From UBA1672 sp963977495 (GTDB lineage Bacteria > Pseudomonadota > Alphaproteobacteria > Micavibrionales > Micavibrionaceae): 64,000 bases of DNA. The stretch spans positions 372,001 through 436,000 of the forward strand of contig CAXBOT010000001.1 in the NCBI GenBank assembly GCA_963977495.1. Direction: 5' to 3'. Made by a program: the position numbers and the translations under genes. The notes below the pieces were generated by a model. The model had not been told where the DNA came from. It made no database searches and was given only the letters and a program-made list of their open reading frames with translations. Positions 7,836 through 17,251 of this stretch are shown one piece after another (within the stretch, counting starts at the first letter, position 1; the number at the start of each line of letters is the position of its first letter).

Positions 7836-9671
7836 ATGTCTTTAGGGTCGAATTTTTTTGATGAACTGCGTAATCGGATATCCTTATCCGAGGTAATCGG
7901 CAAGCGCGTGAAAGTGACGCGTGCGGGGCGTGAATTCAAGGCATGTTGCCCGTTCCATCATGAAAAAACACCATCCTTTACCATCAATGACGACAAGCAA
8001 TTTTATCATTGTTTCGGGTGCGGCGCGCATGGCGATGTTATCAAATTCGTGCAGGAGCATGACAATATCGGTTTTATGGATGCGGTGGAGCTTTTGGCGG
8101 CTGATGCGGGCATGCAAGTTCCCAAACAATCACCGCAACAGGCCGCCGCAGCTAAAAAAGCAAAAGATTTATATGATCTGATGGAGGACGCGACCGCGTT
8201 CTTTGAAGGATATTTGCACGAACAGCGCAACGGCGATGCCCTTGGTTATTTGCTGGAGCGCGGCTTATCAAAAGACATCATCACACAATTTCGCGTGGGT
8301 TTTGCCCCCGATGATGCGCAAGCCTTGCGTAAATTTCTGCATGCCAAGGACTATACCGACAAAGATATGATTACGGCAGGTTTATTAAAGCCCTCCACGC
8401 GCGGTGGTGATCCATACGCGTTTTTCCGTGATCGTATTGTGTTTCCTGTGCCTGATCGCCGTGGACGCATTGTTGCGTTTGGTGGACGTGTTCTGCCCGA
8501 TCATATGCGTCCGCCGCAACGCGGGGATTTCACACCGCCCAAATATATCAACTCATCCGAAACGCCGTTATTCCACAAGGGGCGCATGCTCTATGGTGAG
8601 CCAACAGCGCGCCGCGCCGCCGCCGAGGGGCAGGCGATTCTTTTGGTGGAAGGGTATCTTGATGTTCTGGCCTGTGTTCAAGCGGGCATAGGCGGGGCGC
8701 TTGCGCCGATGGGAACAGCCGTGACAGAGGAACAAATCATGTCAATGTGGCAGATGATTCCCGATGATACGAAAATGCCCGTACTTTGTTTTGATGGTGA
8801 TAATGCGGGGCGCAAGGCCGCAGGGCGGGTGAGTGAACGCATATTACCGCTCTTGGAGCCGGGCAAAAGCATCACATTCGCCTTTATGCCTGATGGGGAA
8901 GACCCCGACAGCTTGCTGAAGGCCAGAGGCGTTACAGGCTTGAGAAAGATTATAGATCGCCCGATGTCGCTGTTTGATTTTTTATGGCACACCCATACGC
9001 AAGGGCGCGACATTGCAACGCCTGATGCAAAGGCCGGAATCAAGCAACAACTTGAAAATGATCTGGCGCGTATTGCGCATCGGGATGTGCAGAATTTTTA
9101 TATGTCGGAATTACGCGACCGTATCTCTAAGGTATTTTACCCGCCGCGTCAGTTCGGGTTCAAAGGTGCCAATACGAACCGCCCGAACCGCGTGCCGATG
9201 CGCCCGCAATCACCGAAAAGACACAGGCAACAATTATTCTCAAAAGTGCTGTTAGCGGCGCTTGTGAACCATCCGCATATATTTGGCGACGTGGATGAAA
9301 TTCTGTCCGGTATTATGTTTAAGGATATTCGTTTGGAACGTTTACGCCAGTGTGTTATAGAATTCCTATCTGACAATGATGATGCAGAACGACAAAATCT
9401 GGCCGATCATCTTGAAACATCAGGTTTTTCTCAAGAAATGGGTGACATTTGCAACGAATCTGTATATGTTCACGCATCTTTTTGTTCTCCGTCCGCGAAT
9501 AAAGAGAATATACAAAGCAAGTGGCTTGGATATTGGAATGATTGTAATGTTGCTGGACTGGATGAAGAAATACAAAATGGATGGAAGCGTGCTTATTTGG
9601 ACTCCGATGAAAAAGAGGAAGATAAATTAAGATCGCTGTTGTCAATGAGGACAAAAGAAGGAGAAGCCTGA
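7836..9671 (+). CDS. dnaG: DNA primase
   Basis: The 611-residue product has the three DnaG parts. The N-terminal CHC2 zinc domain has Cys38, His41, Cys59 and Cys62 (CPFHHEKTPSF ... HCFGCGAHGD). The catalytic TOPRIM core includes RGLSKDIITQFRVGFAP, the glutamate in ILLVEGYLDVLA (about residue 271) and the acidic pair in CFDGDNAGRKAA. A more divergent C-terminal helicase-binding region follows after the NRPNRVPMRPQSPKR linker. DnaG makes RNA primers at the replication fork. It precedes rpoD, as in the classical macromolecular-synthesis arrangement, but with a 93-base gap that contains a perfect 12-base palindrome. Confidence 0.97.
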   Translation: MSLGSNFFDELRNRISLSEVIGKRVKVTRAGREFKACCPFHHEKTPSFTINDDKQFYHCFGCGAHGDVIKFVQEHDNIGFMDAVELLAADAGMQVPKQSPQQAAAAKKAKDLYDLMEDATAFFEGYLHEQRNGDALGYLLERGLSKDIITQFRVGFAPDDAQALRKFLHAKDYTDKDMITAGLLKPSTRGGDPYAFFRDRIVFPVPDRRGRIVAFGGRVLPDHMRPPQRGDFTPPKYINSSETPLFHKGRMLYGEPTARRAAAEGQAILLVEGYLDVLACVQAGIGGALAPMGTAVTEEQIMSMWQMIPDDTKMPVLCFDGDNAGRKAAGRVSERILPLLEPGKSITFAFMPDGEDPDSLLKARGVTGLRKIIDRPMSLFDFLWHTHTQGRDIATPDAKAGIKQQLENDLARIAHRDVQNFYMSELRDRISKVFYPPRQFGFKGANTNRPNRVPMRPQSPKRHRQQLFSKVLLAALVNHPHIFGDVDEILSGIMFKDIRLERLRQCVIEFLSDNDDAERQNLADHLETSGFSQEMGDICNESVYVHASFCSPSANKENIQSKWLGYWNDCNVAGLDEEIQNGWKRAYLDSDEKEEDKLRSLLSMRTKEGEA

Positions 9672-9697
9672 ATTTTGTCGGGAAAAGGTGTCGATTG

Positions 9698-9709
9698 GCG
9701 TTATAACGC
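9698..9709. promoter_or_regulatory. Perfect 12-base palindrome upstream of rpoD
   Basis: GCGTTATAACGC reads the same on both strands and sits 56 bases before the rpoD start. Its centre contains TATAAC, which could be a -10 element, so it could be an operator over an rpoD promoter. No matching -35 at standard spacing was found. Confidence 0.3.
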
Positions 9710-9764
9710 TTTGAAATTCATGTATTAGGAATTATCTTAAACGAATTGTGGAATAGGTTCTACT

Positions 9765-11783
9765 ATGGTTGGAAGTGCTGTTGTGAGTGATAAACAAAAT
9801 GACGATAATCAGGATGATCTCTCAAAAGGATCAATGTCTGATGTAATACAAAAATTGGTAAAAGAAGGCAAAGCCAAGGGATTCGTAACGTACGATGACT
9901 TTAACAAGGCGTTGCCGGAAAAAGAATTCTCGTCTGAGCAGATTGAGGATGCCATGGCTATGCTCTCTGATAAGGGCGTGCAATTGGTTGAAAATGACGA
10001 TGATGCCGCGACAGACAGCAAGTCGAGCAAAAAATCAGATAAAGACAAAGATGATAGCGATTATGAAGCGGGCGGGAACATCGCAGATGATGATTCCGGT
10101 CGTACGGACGATCCTGTACGCATGTATTTGCGTGAAATGGGTGCAGTTGAATTGCTCTCACGCGAAGGTGAGATAGCGATTGCCAAGCGTATTGAAGCCG
10201 GTCGTGAAATGATGATTGGCGGCATGTGTGAAAGCCCGCTGGCGATTGAATCCCTCATTGCGTGGTACAAGGCATTGCAAGAAGGCGACATTTTGTTGCG
10301 TGATGTTATTGATCTGGACACAACCTATAAAGGGCCGGATGTCGAAGATGCGACGCAGAACAAGCCCGCCGCCGAGAGCAGCGATACCAAGGAAACAGCC
10401 AAGGGTGCATCATCGGGTAAAAAAGATGATAAGTCCGAAGATGGCAAAGACGGCGAAAAAACCGAAGGTGATTCGTCTAGCGATGATTCTGATGATGAAG
10501 ACGAAGATGAAGGCAACGTGTCTTTGTCCGTGATGGAAGAAGAACTCGCACCGCAGGTGTTTGAGGTTTTCGGAAAAATCGAAAAAACATATAAGAAAAT
10601 GCGCAAAGTCCAGCAAAAGCGCCTTGATTCCTTGCAACAAGGGGATGAGCCGGACAAAGCCACCAACAAAAAATATAACGACCTGAAAGACGAGATGGTC
10701 GCGCACATGAACGAAGTGCATTTGAACAATGCGCGTATTGAGCAGTTGATTGACCGCCTATACAGCATCAACCGCGAGCTTGTCAGCATTGAAGGTAAAA
10801 TCATGCGTCTGGCCATGGCCAGCAAAGTGAAGCGTGATGAATTCCTGAAGGAACATTACGGTTCCGAGCTTGACCCTGCGTGGTTAGAGCGCGTGCAAAA
10901 GCTCAAAGGTAAAGGCTGGAAACAATTCACCGAGCAACATGGTGAACAGGTTCAAAAAATGCGCGATCAGATGGGGATGATTTCTGATGAAGCGATGCTT
11001 CCGATTTCTGAATGGCGCCGCATTGTCGGTACGGTTCAAAAAGGTGAGAAAGAGGCCGCACGTGCCAAGAAAGAAATGGTTGAGGCGAACTTGCGTCTGG
11101 TTATTTCGATTGCCAAAAAATACACAAACCGCGGCTTGCAATTCCTTGATTTGATTCAAGAGGGGAATATTGGTCTGATGAAGGCGGTTGATAAGTTTGA
11201 ATATCGCCGTGGTTATAAATTCTCGACCTATGCGACATGGTGGATCAGGCAGGCGATTACGCGCTCTATTGCTGATCAGGCGCGCACAATTCGTATTCCT
11301 GTGCACATGATCGAAACAATCAATAAACTTGTGCGTACATCACGTCAGATGATGCATGAGATTGGCCGCGAACCAACCCCCGAAGAGCTGGCAGAACGTT
11401 TACATATGCCTTTAGACAAAGTTCGTAAGGTATTGAAAATCGCGAAAGAACCGGTTTCATTGGAAACACCAATCGGCGATGAAGAAGATTCATCACTGGG
11501 TGATTTCATCGAGGATAAAAATGCCATCCTTCCGGTTGAAAGTGCTATTCACTCAAACTTGCGTGAAACAACAACCCGCGTTTTGGCAAGCCTGACCCCG
11601 CGTGAGGAGCGTGTGCTTCGTATGCGTTTTGGTATCGGTATGAACACCGATCACACCTTGGAAGAGGTCGGTCAGCAATTTAACGTTACGCGTGAGCGTA
11701 TCCGCCAGATTGAGGCCAAAGCTTTGCGTAAGTTGAAGCACCCGAGCCGATCACGAAAACTGCGTAGCTTCTTGGACACTTAA
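9765..11783 (+). CDS. rpoD: RNA polymerase primary sigma factor RpoD
   Basis: A 672-residue group 1 sigma70. Region 1.1 lies near residues 24-78, region 1.2 near 115-148 (DDPVRMYLREMGAVELLSRE), then a long non-conserved region containing a very acidic Ser/Asp/Lys-rich insert (about 198-250). Region 2 has NLRLVISIAKKYTNRGLQFLD and the -10 helix YKFSTYATWWIRQAI; region 3 starts at RTIRIPVHMIE; region 4.2 has the -35 recognition helix TLEEVGQQFNVTRERIRQIE. The sequence ends SRKLRSFLDT as in other alphaproteobacteria. It directs housekeeping transcription. A second ATG/GTG choice (GTG at 9783) near the start is possible. Confidence 0.98.
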   Translation: MVGSAVVSDKQNDDNQDDLSKGSMSDVIQKLVKEGKAKGFVTYDDFNKALPEKEFSSEQIEDAMAMLSDKGVQLVENDDDAATDSKSSKKSDKDKDDSDYEAGGNIADDDSGRTDDPVRMYLREMGAVELLSREGEIAIAKRIEAGREMMIGGMCESPLAIESLIAWYKALQEGDILLRDVIDLDTTYKGPDVEDATQNKPAAESSDTKETAKGASSGKKDDKSEDGKDGEKTEGDSSSDDSDDEDEDEGNVSLSVMEEELAPQVFEVFGKIEKTYKKMRKVQQKRLDSLQQGDEPDKATNKKYNDLKDEMVAHMNEVHLNNARIEQLIDRLYSINRELVSIEGKIMRLAMASKVKRDEFLKEHYGSELDPAWLERVQKLKGKGWKQFTEQHGEQVQKMRDQMGMISDEAMLPISEWRRIVGTVQKGEKEAARAKKEMVEANLRLVISIAKKYTNRGLQFLDLIQEGNIGLMKAVDKFEYRRGYKFSTYATWWIRQAITRSIADQARTIRIPVHMIETINKLVRTSRQMMHEIGREPTPEELAERLHMPLDKVRKVLKIAKEPVSLETPIGDEEDSSLGDFIEDKNAILPVESAIHSNLRETTTRVLASLTPREERVLRMRFGIGMNTDHTLEEVGQQFNVTRERIRQIEAKALRKLKHPSRSRKLRSFLDT

Positions 11784-11817
11784 ATTTCGACACAACCCGA
11801 CATAAAGGTATGACGAT

Positions 11818-12417
11818 ATGACTTTTCCACGTATTTTATGCGCTTGTCTGTTTATTTTAATCATAAACACAGCGCCCTCATTCGCAGAAAACGCTGCCGA
11901 TCTGAAAGTGTCGGAAGTAGGGGCGTTTTTGAACAGCACAGAGCTTCTGGAACCTATTGCTGATGAAATGAAGGCAGAGGGCATTCCAACCTTTTTTGAA
12001 GTTCATGCGATGAATATGCTCGGAACAGATGTGCCGTCCCATTTAAAGGCCGTTGAAAATATCAAAAAAGACCATCCTGAATATTATCAAAAAATGTCTG
12101 ATGTCATTCTAAACCATGATTATCAGGGCGTGCATCATTATGCCAGTGTTGAACAATGGGCAGGGATGGCGGATCGCATTATGCTGGCTTTTTATACCTC
12201 GCGTTCTGATGGTGGCGGTCGTAATTTTGCAGAAATGTCAGCCAAAGCCGCGCCATTGATTAAGATGAGCAAGATGAACCCCGAAGCAAGCAAACAAATG
12301 CAGGGCGTTTTGGATATGCTGGAATCATTCAGTAAGGTGACGGATGCTGATAGGCAGGTTGTACGCCAATTTAATACGCAACTGGCCTTGCATTTCTCTA
12401 CATATCCGCAAAAATAA
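11818..12417 (+). CDS. Exported protein of unknown function
   Basis: A 199-residue protein with a clear Sec signal peptide (FPRILCACLFILIINTAPSFA then ENAADL), so it should be periplasmic or secreted. The mature part is mainly helical by composition, with no motif I recognise; segments such as HEYYQ-like HPEYYQKMSDVILNHDYQ and SVEQWAGMADRIMLAFY suggest a compact helical bundle. It follows rpoD by 34 bases and may be read from the rpoD promoter, and is followed by a promoter for the next gene. Confidence 0.65.
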   Translation: MTFPRILCACLFILIINTAPSFAENAADLKVSEVGAFLNSTELLEPIADEMKAEGIPTFFEVHAMNMLGTDVPSHLKAVENIKKDHPEYYQKMSDVILNHDYQGVHHYASVEQWAGMADRIMLAFYTSRSDGGGRNFAEMSAKAAPLIKMSKMNPEASKQMQGVLDMLESFSKVTDADRQVVRQFNTQLALHFSTYPQK

Positions 12418-12427
12418 GACGTAATAT

Positions 12428-12456
12428 TTGCATCACTTCTTCATTTTACTTATACT
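12428..12456 (+). promoter_or_regulatory. Promoter for the patatin-like gene
   Basis: TTGCAT (12428-12433), 17 bases, TATACT (12451-12456): a near-consensus sigma70 promoter, 40 bases before the ATG of the patatin-like gene. The leader between is almost pure A/T. Confidence 0.6.
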
Positions 12457-12495
12457 TTATTTAAATAAATAAGAATAAAAGATAAGTAGGGTAAA

Positions 12496-13719
12496 ATGGG
12501 TAAAGTCGTAACAGAATCCAATCATGGTGGCGGTGTTTATGGCCGTATGACGGTCGAAGTGAAGCAAGCGTTTTTTGACGAAGTTAAAAATCAATTACGT
12601 GGAGCAGGGCGCGGTGAGCTTGCCGAGGGTCTCCGATATAATGAACTTTTCCAACTGTCCGCGGGCACGTCTTTTGGTGCATTATCCACTATCGGGATGA
12701 GTAAGATTAAAGGGCGCGATCCGTATTTCTCATCCCCCGGGGAGATGGGCACGTTTATGGATAAAGCCGCACCTAAAATATTCCCATATCATGATTCATT
12801 TGTTGGTAAATTACTTCACGATCCCAGACAAATATTAGACGGTGTTGCCGGTATTACGAAATATAGCAACAGACCGCTAAGGGGCATGGTGCAAGATATT
12901 GTCGGTATAGATACACGGATGGCAGATGTTGAGGATGACATTATGCTGACCATGACCAAAGTACATCCTAATCTTGATGCTATGTTCGCCAAAAGCCATG
13001 TCGCACGCGGCGAAGTAACGGAAATTGACGGACTGGATGATGCTAAACGTAAAAACTGGTTGTTGTGGGAAGTCGCATTAGGCAGTGCGTCGCCGACCAC
13101 CTTTTTCCCCGGTGTTTCTTTGACCAACCCTGATCGGGACGGACGTATTGTGGTTATTGATGGCGGACAATCAGGCTGGAATAATCCAACCATCCCGACG
13201 CTGGCAGAGGCTACTTTTATGTATGGCTCTGAAACAACAGACGAAACAGAATGTCTTATTATCAATACAAAAAATCGCACGATGTACGGTACGCCGCATG
13301 ACATCATCCATATTCACTGGGGAACAGGAGATTTCAACAGTGGTGTCCCTTATGATGACGCCATTAAAAACAGCCTGTTATCAATGAAAAATGTGTTGGT
13401 AGCATCATCAATGCAATCGGTCAGTAAATACAGTTTACGCGAGGGACAGCGCCAACTTGAGCACTTCTTTAATTTTGATATTTTGATGGATGACGTACCC
13501 GAAGATATCCGCCCGCATCCTAATTTTGTTCTATCCACGGATGAACAAATGTACCGTTTAAAGCAAACGGGATTGTTTGCGGCGGAGAAGTTGAGCGAAC
13601 AAATCAAGGAAGCTGCCGCTCTGGTGGCGGGGGCTTATATTGAGCGCGTTGACTATGAGAAAGATCACCCTGGTGAGTCTTATAAGGATCATTTAAGGGC
13701 AGGGGCCCCTTGCATATAA
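12496..13719 (+). CDS. Patatin-like phospholipase
   Basis: A 407-residue protein I assign to the patatin family from its motifs. HGGGVYGRM (residues 10-18) fits the glycine-rich oxyanion-hole loop; AGTSFGALSTIG carries the G-x-S-x-G nucleophile at Ser59; WEVALGSASPTTFFPGV (191-207) fits the conserved helix and Ala-Ser/Ala-Pro segment; and VVIDGGQSGWNNP has the D-G-G/A motif with catalytic Asp222 followed by the usual Asn-Asn-Pro. Patatins hydrolyse acyl esters of lipids; bacterial members include secreted toxins such as ExoU and self-directed defence effectors such as CapV. There is no Sec signal peptide, so it is cytoplasmic or exported by another route. Neighbours give no clue: no cyclase or toxin partner is adjacent. 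It has its own strong promoter. Confidence 0.8.
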   Translation: MGKVVTESNHGGGVYGRMTVEVKQAFFDEVKNQLRGAGRGELAEGLRYNELFQLSAGTSFGALSTIGMSKIKGRDPYFSSPGEMGTFMDKAAPKIFPYHDSFVGKLLHDPRQILDGVAGITKYSNRPLRGMVQDIVGIDTRMADVEDDIMLTMTKVHPNLDAMFAKSHVARGEVTEIDGLDDAKRKNWLLWEVALGSASPTTFFPGVSLTNPDRDGRIVVIDGGQSGWNNPTIPTLAEATFMYGSETTDETECLIINTKNRTMYGTPHDIIHIHWGTGDFNSGVPYDDAIKNSLLSMKNVLVASSMQSVSKYSLREGQRQLEHFFNFDILMDDVPEDIRPHPNFVLSTDEQMYRLKQTGLFAAEKLSEQIKEAAALVAGAYIERVDYEKDHPGESYKDHLRAGAPCI

Positions 13720-13851
13720 AATTGTTTATTTATAAATGATTAGCCGTTTGTAATATTTTTCGCCTTTTAAAATCTCTGAAAACTGTTGATTTTCCGCGGT
13801 AAAAATGTAATTGTGCAACGCATAAAAAAAGTTGAACAATGGAGATTTTAC

Positions 13852-14967
13852 ATGTCTAAATTTACCCTAGCCGAATATATTTGGCTTGATGGTGCTGTCC
13901 CTACGCGCCATCTGCGTTCGAAAGCGCGCGTCGTTGATGTCGGGTCCAGCCCGTCTATCGAGGACTTTCCGGAATGGAGTTTTGATGGATCCTCTACGAA
14001 TCAAGCCACTGGCGATGATTCTGATTGTATCTTGAAGCCCGTTCGTTTTGTTTCCGATCCGGTTCGTGGTGAAGGAAATTATCTTGTTATCGCAGAAGTG
14101 TACAACCCTGATGGCGTAACGCCGCATGAATCAAACTCTCGCGCCCAGTTGCGTGCGGTTTTGGATGCCGGTGCGGCTGCCCAAGAACCTTGGGCAGGTT
14201 TTGAGCAGGAATACACAATGTTCAAAGGACGTCAGCCTCTTGGTTGGCCTGAGCAAGGTTTCCCCGGACCTCAAGGACCATACTACTGTGGTGTTGGTGC
14301 GGACGAAGCCTATGGTCGCGAGATCGTAGAAGAGCACGCACAAGCTTGTCTTGATATTGGCCTTTTATTCTACGGCATCAATGCCGAGGTTATGCCCGGT
14401 CAATGGGAATTCCAGATCGGTTACCGTGGTGACCCAAAGGAAGATAACGATGTTTTGACGGCTTCTGACCATACATGGTTGGGACGTTGGTTATTGTATC
14501 GTATTGCCGAAGATTATGGTGTGACAGTTTCAACCCACAACAAGCCGATTTCAGGTGACTGGAACGGTGCGGGTATGCACACGAATTTCTCGACCAAAGA
14601 TACACGTGACAAGGCGAAGGGTAAGGATGCTATTGATGCTGCTGTTAAGGCGTTGTCTGAAAAGCATGATGCCCACGTTAGGCTTTACGGTTACGCGAAT
14701 GACCGTCGTTTGACCGGAAAGCATGAAACGTGTGACATTCACACCTTTAAGGCTGGTACAGCCGACCGTGGTTGTTCGATCCGTATACCGCAACTTGTTG
14801 CACAAAAGGGATATGGTTATTTCGAAGATCGTCGTCCGGGTGCGAACGCTGATCCGTATTTGGTGTGTGCACGTATCTGTGCGACTGTATGCGGTGTTGA
14901 TGAAGCTGTCATGAAATTCTCATCATGGCCACGTCAGGAAAGCAAATTCGCAGTTGCTGCGGAATAA
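13852..14967 (+). CDS. glnII: Type II glutamine synthetase
   Basis: Coding is taken from the ATG at 13852, preceded by GGAG at normal spacing; earlier in-frame codons add a basic tail without family similarity. The 371-residue product matches the short, eukaryote-like GSII class rather than GlnA: KFTLAEYIWLDG, WSFDGSSTNQA, FGFEQEY-like FEQEYTMFKGRQPLGWPEQG, GINAEVMPGQWEFQIG, WNGAGMHTNFST and the ADRGCSIRIP and GYFEDRRPGANADPY segments that build the active site. It lacks the adenylylation loop of GSI. It makes glutamine from glutamate, ammonia and ATP, supplying the amide nitrogen used for instance by CarA. It is about 25 residues longer than the common rhizobial GlnII. A terminator follows. 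Confidence 0.95.
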   Translation: MSKFTLAEYIWLDGAVPTRHLRSKARVVDVGSSPSIEDFPEWSFDGSSTNQATGDDSDCILKPVRFVSDPVRGEGNYLVIAEVYNPDGVTPHESNSRAQLRAVLDAGAAAQEPWAGFEQEYTMFKGRQPLGWPEQGFPGPQGPYYCGVGADEAYGREIVEEHAQACLDIGLLFYGINAEVMPGQWEFQIGYRGDPKEDNDVLTASDHTWLGRWLLYRIAEDYGVTVSTHNKPISGDWNGAGMHTNFSTKDTRDKAKGKDAIDAAVKALSEKHDAHVRLYGYANDRRLTGKHETCDIHTFKAGTADRGCSIRIPQLVAQKGYGYFEDRRPGANADPYLVCARICATVCGVDEAVMKFSSWPRQESKFAVAAE

Positions 14968-14992
14968 TACTTAATTTATAAAGTTTTACGTT

Positions 14993-15028
14993 GAAAGGCG
15001 GGGTTTTACAGAATCTCGCCTTTCATTC
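14993..15028 (+). terminator. Rho-independent terminator after glnII
   Basis: GAAAGGCG (14993-15000) pairs with CGCCTTTC (15017-15024), followed by ATTCTTTT. It separates glnII from the pilus cluster. Confidence 0.75.
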
Positions 15029-15162
15029 TTTTAAACTGATTTTCAATGAATTTATAACAAATATTAACTTTTTTTTGCTAAAAAGAAGGGACAGTATGAG
15101 CGACTGTGTTTCTTCTCTGCGTATTTTTTGCTAGATTGGCATGTATATTTATTAATATAAGG

Positions 15163-15180
15163 TGCAAGTGAACGCTTGCA
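15163..15180 (+). other. Small hairpin before the pilus ATPase gene
   Basis: TGCAAG-TGAACG-CTTGCA is a perfect six-pair stem that ends 12 bases before the ATG of the first pilus gene, which itself has only a weak ribosome-binding site. It could affect translation initiation of the cluster. The wider 225-base gap is AT-rich and should hold the cluster promoter, which I could not define. Confidence 0.4.
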
Positions 15181-15192
15181 GATAATAGAAGT

Positions 15193-17196
15193 ATGGAAGA
15201 TATAGAACTTGTGATCCTGAACGACGATGGTGCTGACAAGAAGTCAGAGGAAGGTAATCATAAGGTAGATATGAATGGTGATGACGGAAACCCAGTAGAT
15301 CCGGACGATGAAATCGACTTTTTTGTTGATGAGTTGGAGGATGTTCAATCGCAGGATGACGATGTGATTGAAGGTGATTTGGTTTCTGATTCCAAGTCCG
15401 ATTCTGCGGGAGCACAGGTTGCTGACTCAAGCAAGGGGACGGCATTACAATCAATGGGCGGCGGCGTTCAAAAAGCGGGCGGCGCATTCGGTGAAGAAGG
15501 CGGCCCCGGTATTGGTAAGGGCCGCATGGGTGAGCGCATGGTTGCCATGGGGCTTATCACAGAAGATCAGCTTAACGTTGCCCTGCAAGAAAAGAAGATC
15601 TCCGGCAAGATGCTTGGTGAAATTCTTGTTGAACTTAGTTTTATTGAAGAAGATACGCTGACGCTGTTCTTGGCAGAAAGCTCAGGATTTGGGGTTTTTG
15701 ACCCAAGGAATACGATTGTGGATGGTGAAGCGTTATCGCTTCTGGACAAGGCCACCGCCCAGCAGCACCAGATTCTACCAATTTCATTTACCGAGAGTGC
15801 CATTTATGTGGCGATGTCCGACCCGTACGATGTTGTTGCGCTGGATACGCTTAAAAGATTTCTGAAGAATAAAAACCTTCAAATTAAACCGATGGTAACA
15901 ACATCGGCGATTTTGTCTGAAGCAATTGATGCCTCTTATGGCTATGCCAGTTCGATTAAAGATATTTTAGATGAGTTGGAAGAGGGAACAGAGCAAAAAG
16001 ATGTAAGCTCTTTGAGTGAAAAAGAGGCATTCGCACACCCGATTGTACGTTTGGTGAATGCGCTTGTGTTCGATGCCGTTAAAATTGGTGCGTCTGACTT
16101 GCACTTTGAGCCAGAAGAAAACTTTGTGCGCTTACGCTATCGTTTGGATGGTGTTCTGTTTACCGCGCAGATACTGCACAAACAGCACTGGAACGGTATA
16201 TCACAGCGTATCAAGATTCTGTCTGAAATGAATATTGCCGATAAACTAAGCCCGCAAGATGGGCGTTTCGGTTTGAATATAGGCGGGCGCGAGGCTGATT
16301 TCCGTGTGTCCTCTTTGCCAACCGTTCATGGTGAGAATATCGTCCTGCGTGTTTTGGATAAAAGCGAAGCCATTATGCCGATGGAAAACCTTGGCTTTAG
16401 CGCTGAAAACAGGGAAAAGCTGAGTATCGCGACATCCAAGCCAGAGGGAATCATCATTGTTACAGGCCCGACAGGAAGTGGTAAGAGTACATCACTTTAT
16501 TCGATCTTGAATGAAATCAATGATGTCGAGGTCAACATACAAACATTGGAAGATCCGGTTGAATATTCCTTGCCGATGATTCGCCAAACACATGTGCGTG
16601 AAGGTGTTCTGGAGTTTGCGGACGGTATTAAGGCTTTGCTACGTCAAGACCCTGACATCATCTTTATTGGTGAGATTCGCGATCATATCACGGCGGAAAT
16701 GGCATTAAAGGCTGCGATGACGGGACACCAAGTTTATACATCGTTACACACCAACGATTCGTTTGGTGCGATACCGCGTCTTCTTGATCTGGGGTTAAAG
16801 CCCGGCATGCTTTCAGGCGCGATTATCGCTGTATTTGCACAGCGTTTGGCGCGTCGATTATGCTCCAGTTGTAAGCAGGAACATGTTGCAACGCCCGAAG
16901 AGTGTCATATCATGAAGGTTGATCCAGCAACCCCCCCTGAAATCTTTAAAGCAAAAGAAGGTGGATGTGATATGTGCAAGGGCGCGGGGTATAAGGGGCG
17001 CGTTGCGGTGGTCGAAATTTTGTTATTTGATGAAGAGTTGGATGAATCACTGGCGCGTAATGAGTCAAAAGCTGAATTAAAGGCACTTGCTGTAAAAAAA
17101 GGCTTCAAAAATATGAAGGACGATGGCATTCTAAAGGTACTTGAAGGTGTTACTGATTTTGCCGCCCTTTCTAAAGTGGTGGATTTAGATAAGTAA
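15193..17196 (+). CDS. Type IV/MSHA-like pilus extension ATPase (GspE/PilB/MshE family)
   Basis: A 667-residue assembly ATPase. Residues 1-110 are a very acidic, low-complexity extension not typical of the family. An MshEN-type domain follows (112-250; MGERMVAMGLITEDQL, LVELSFIEEDTL), the kind that binds c-di-GMP in MshE, although I cannot confirm the ligand residues. The motor core has Walker A GPTGSGKS (425-432), the Asp box near TLEDPVEYSL, Walker B in ALLRQDPDIIFIGEIRD and the His box GHQVYTSLHTND. Four cysteines (557, 560, 592, 595) form the C-terminal zinc site. It powers pilin polymerisation at the inner membrane with the platform protein encoded next. Confidence 0.95.
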   Translation: MEDIELVILNDDGADKKSEEGNHKVDMNGDDGNPVDPDDEIDFFVDELEDVQSQDDDVIEGDLVSDSKSDSAGAQVADSSKGTALQSMGGGVQKAGGAFGEEGGPGIGKGRMGERMVAMGLITEDQLNVALQEKKISGKMLGEILVELSFIEEDTLTLFLAESSGFGVFDPRNTIVDGEALSLLDKATAQQHQILPISFTESAIYVAMSDPYDVVALDTLKRFLKNKNLQIKPMVTTSAILSEAIDASYGYASSIKDILDELEEGTEQKDVSSLSEKEAFAHPIVRLVNALVFDAVKIGASDLHFEPEENFVRLRYRLDGVLFTAQILHKQHWNGISQRIKILSEMNIADKLSPQDGRFGLNIGGREADFRVSSLPTVHGENIVLRVLDKSEAIMPMENLGFSAENREKLSIATSKPEGIIIVTGPTGSGKSTSLYSILNEINDVEVNIQTLEDPVEYSLPMIRQTHVREGVLEFADGIKALLRQDPDIIFIGEIRDHITAEMALKAAMTGHQVYTSLHTNDSFGAIPRLLDLGLKPGMLSGAIIAVFAQRLARRLCSSCKQEHVATPEECHIMKVDPATPPEIFKAKEGGCDMCKGAGYKGRVAVVEILLFDEELDESLARNESKAELKALAVKKGFKNMKDDGILKVLEGVTDFAALSKVVDLDK

Positions 17197-17251
17197 CCAG
17201 TGTCATGTCTTTTGAGCTCGCCAATCCATGTTTCCTTAAAGGGGCAATGTC

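Noticed and set aside
10325..10825. 166-codon minus-strand frame opposite rpoD
   Set aside because: It is the Ser/Leu-rich mirror of the acidic low-complexity insert of rpoD and lacks a ribosome-binding site.
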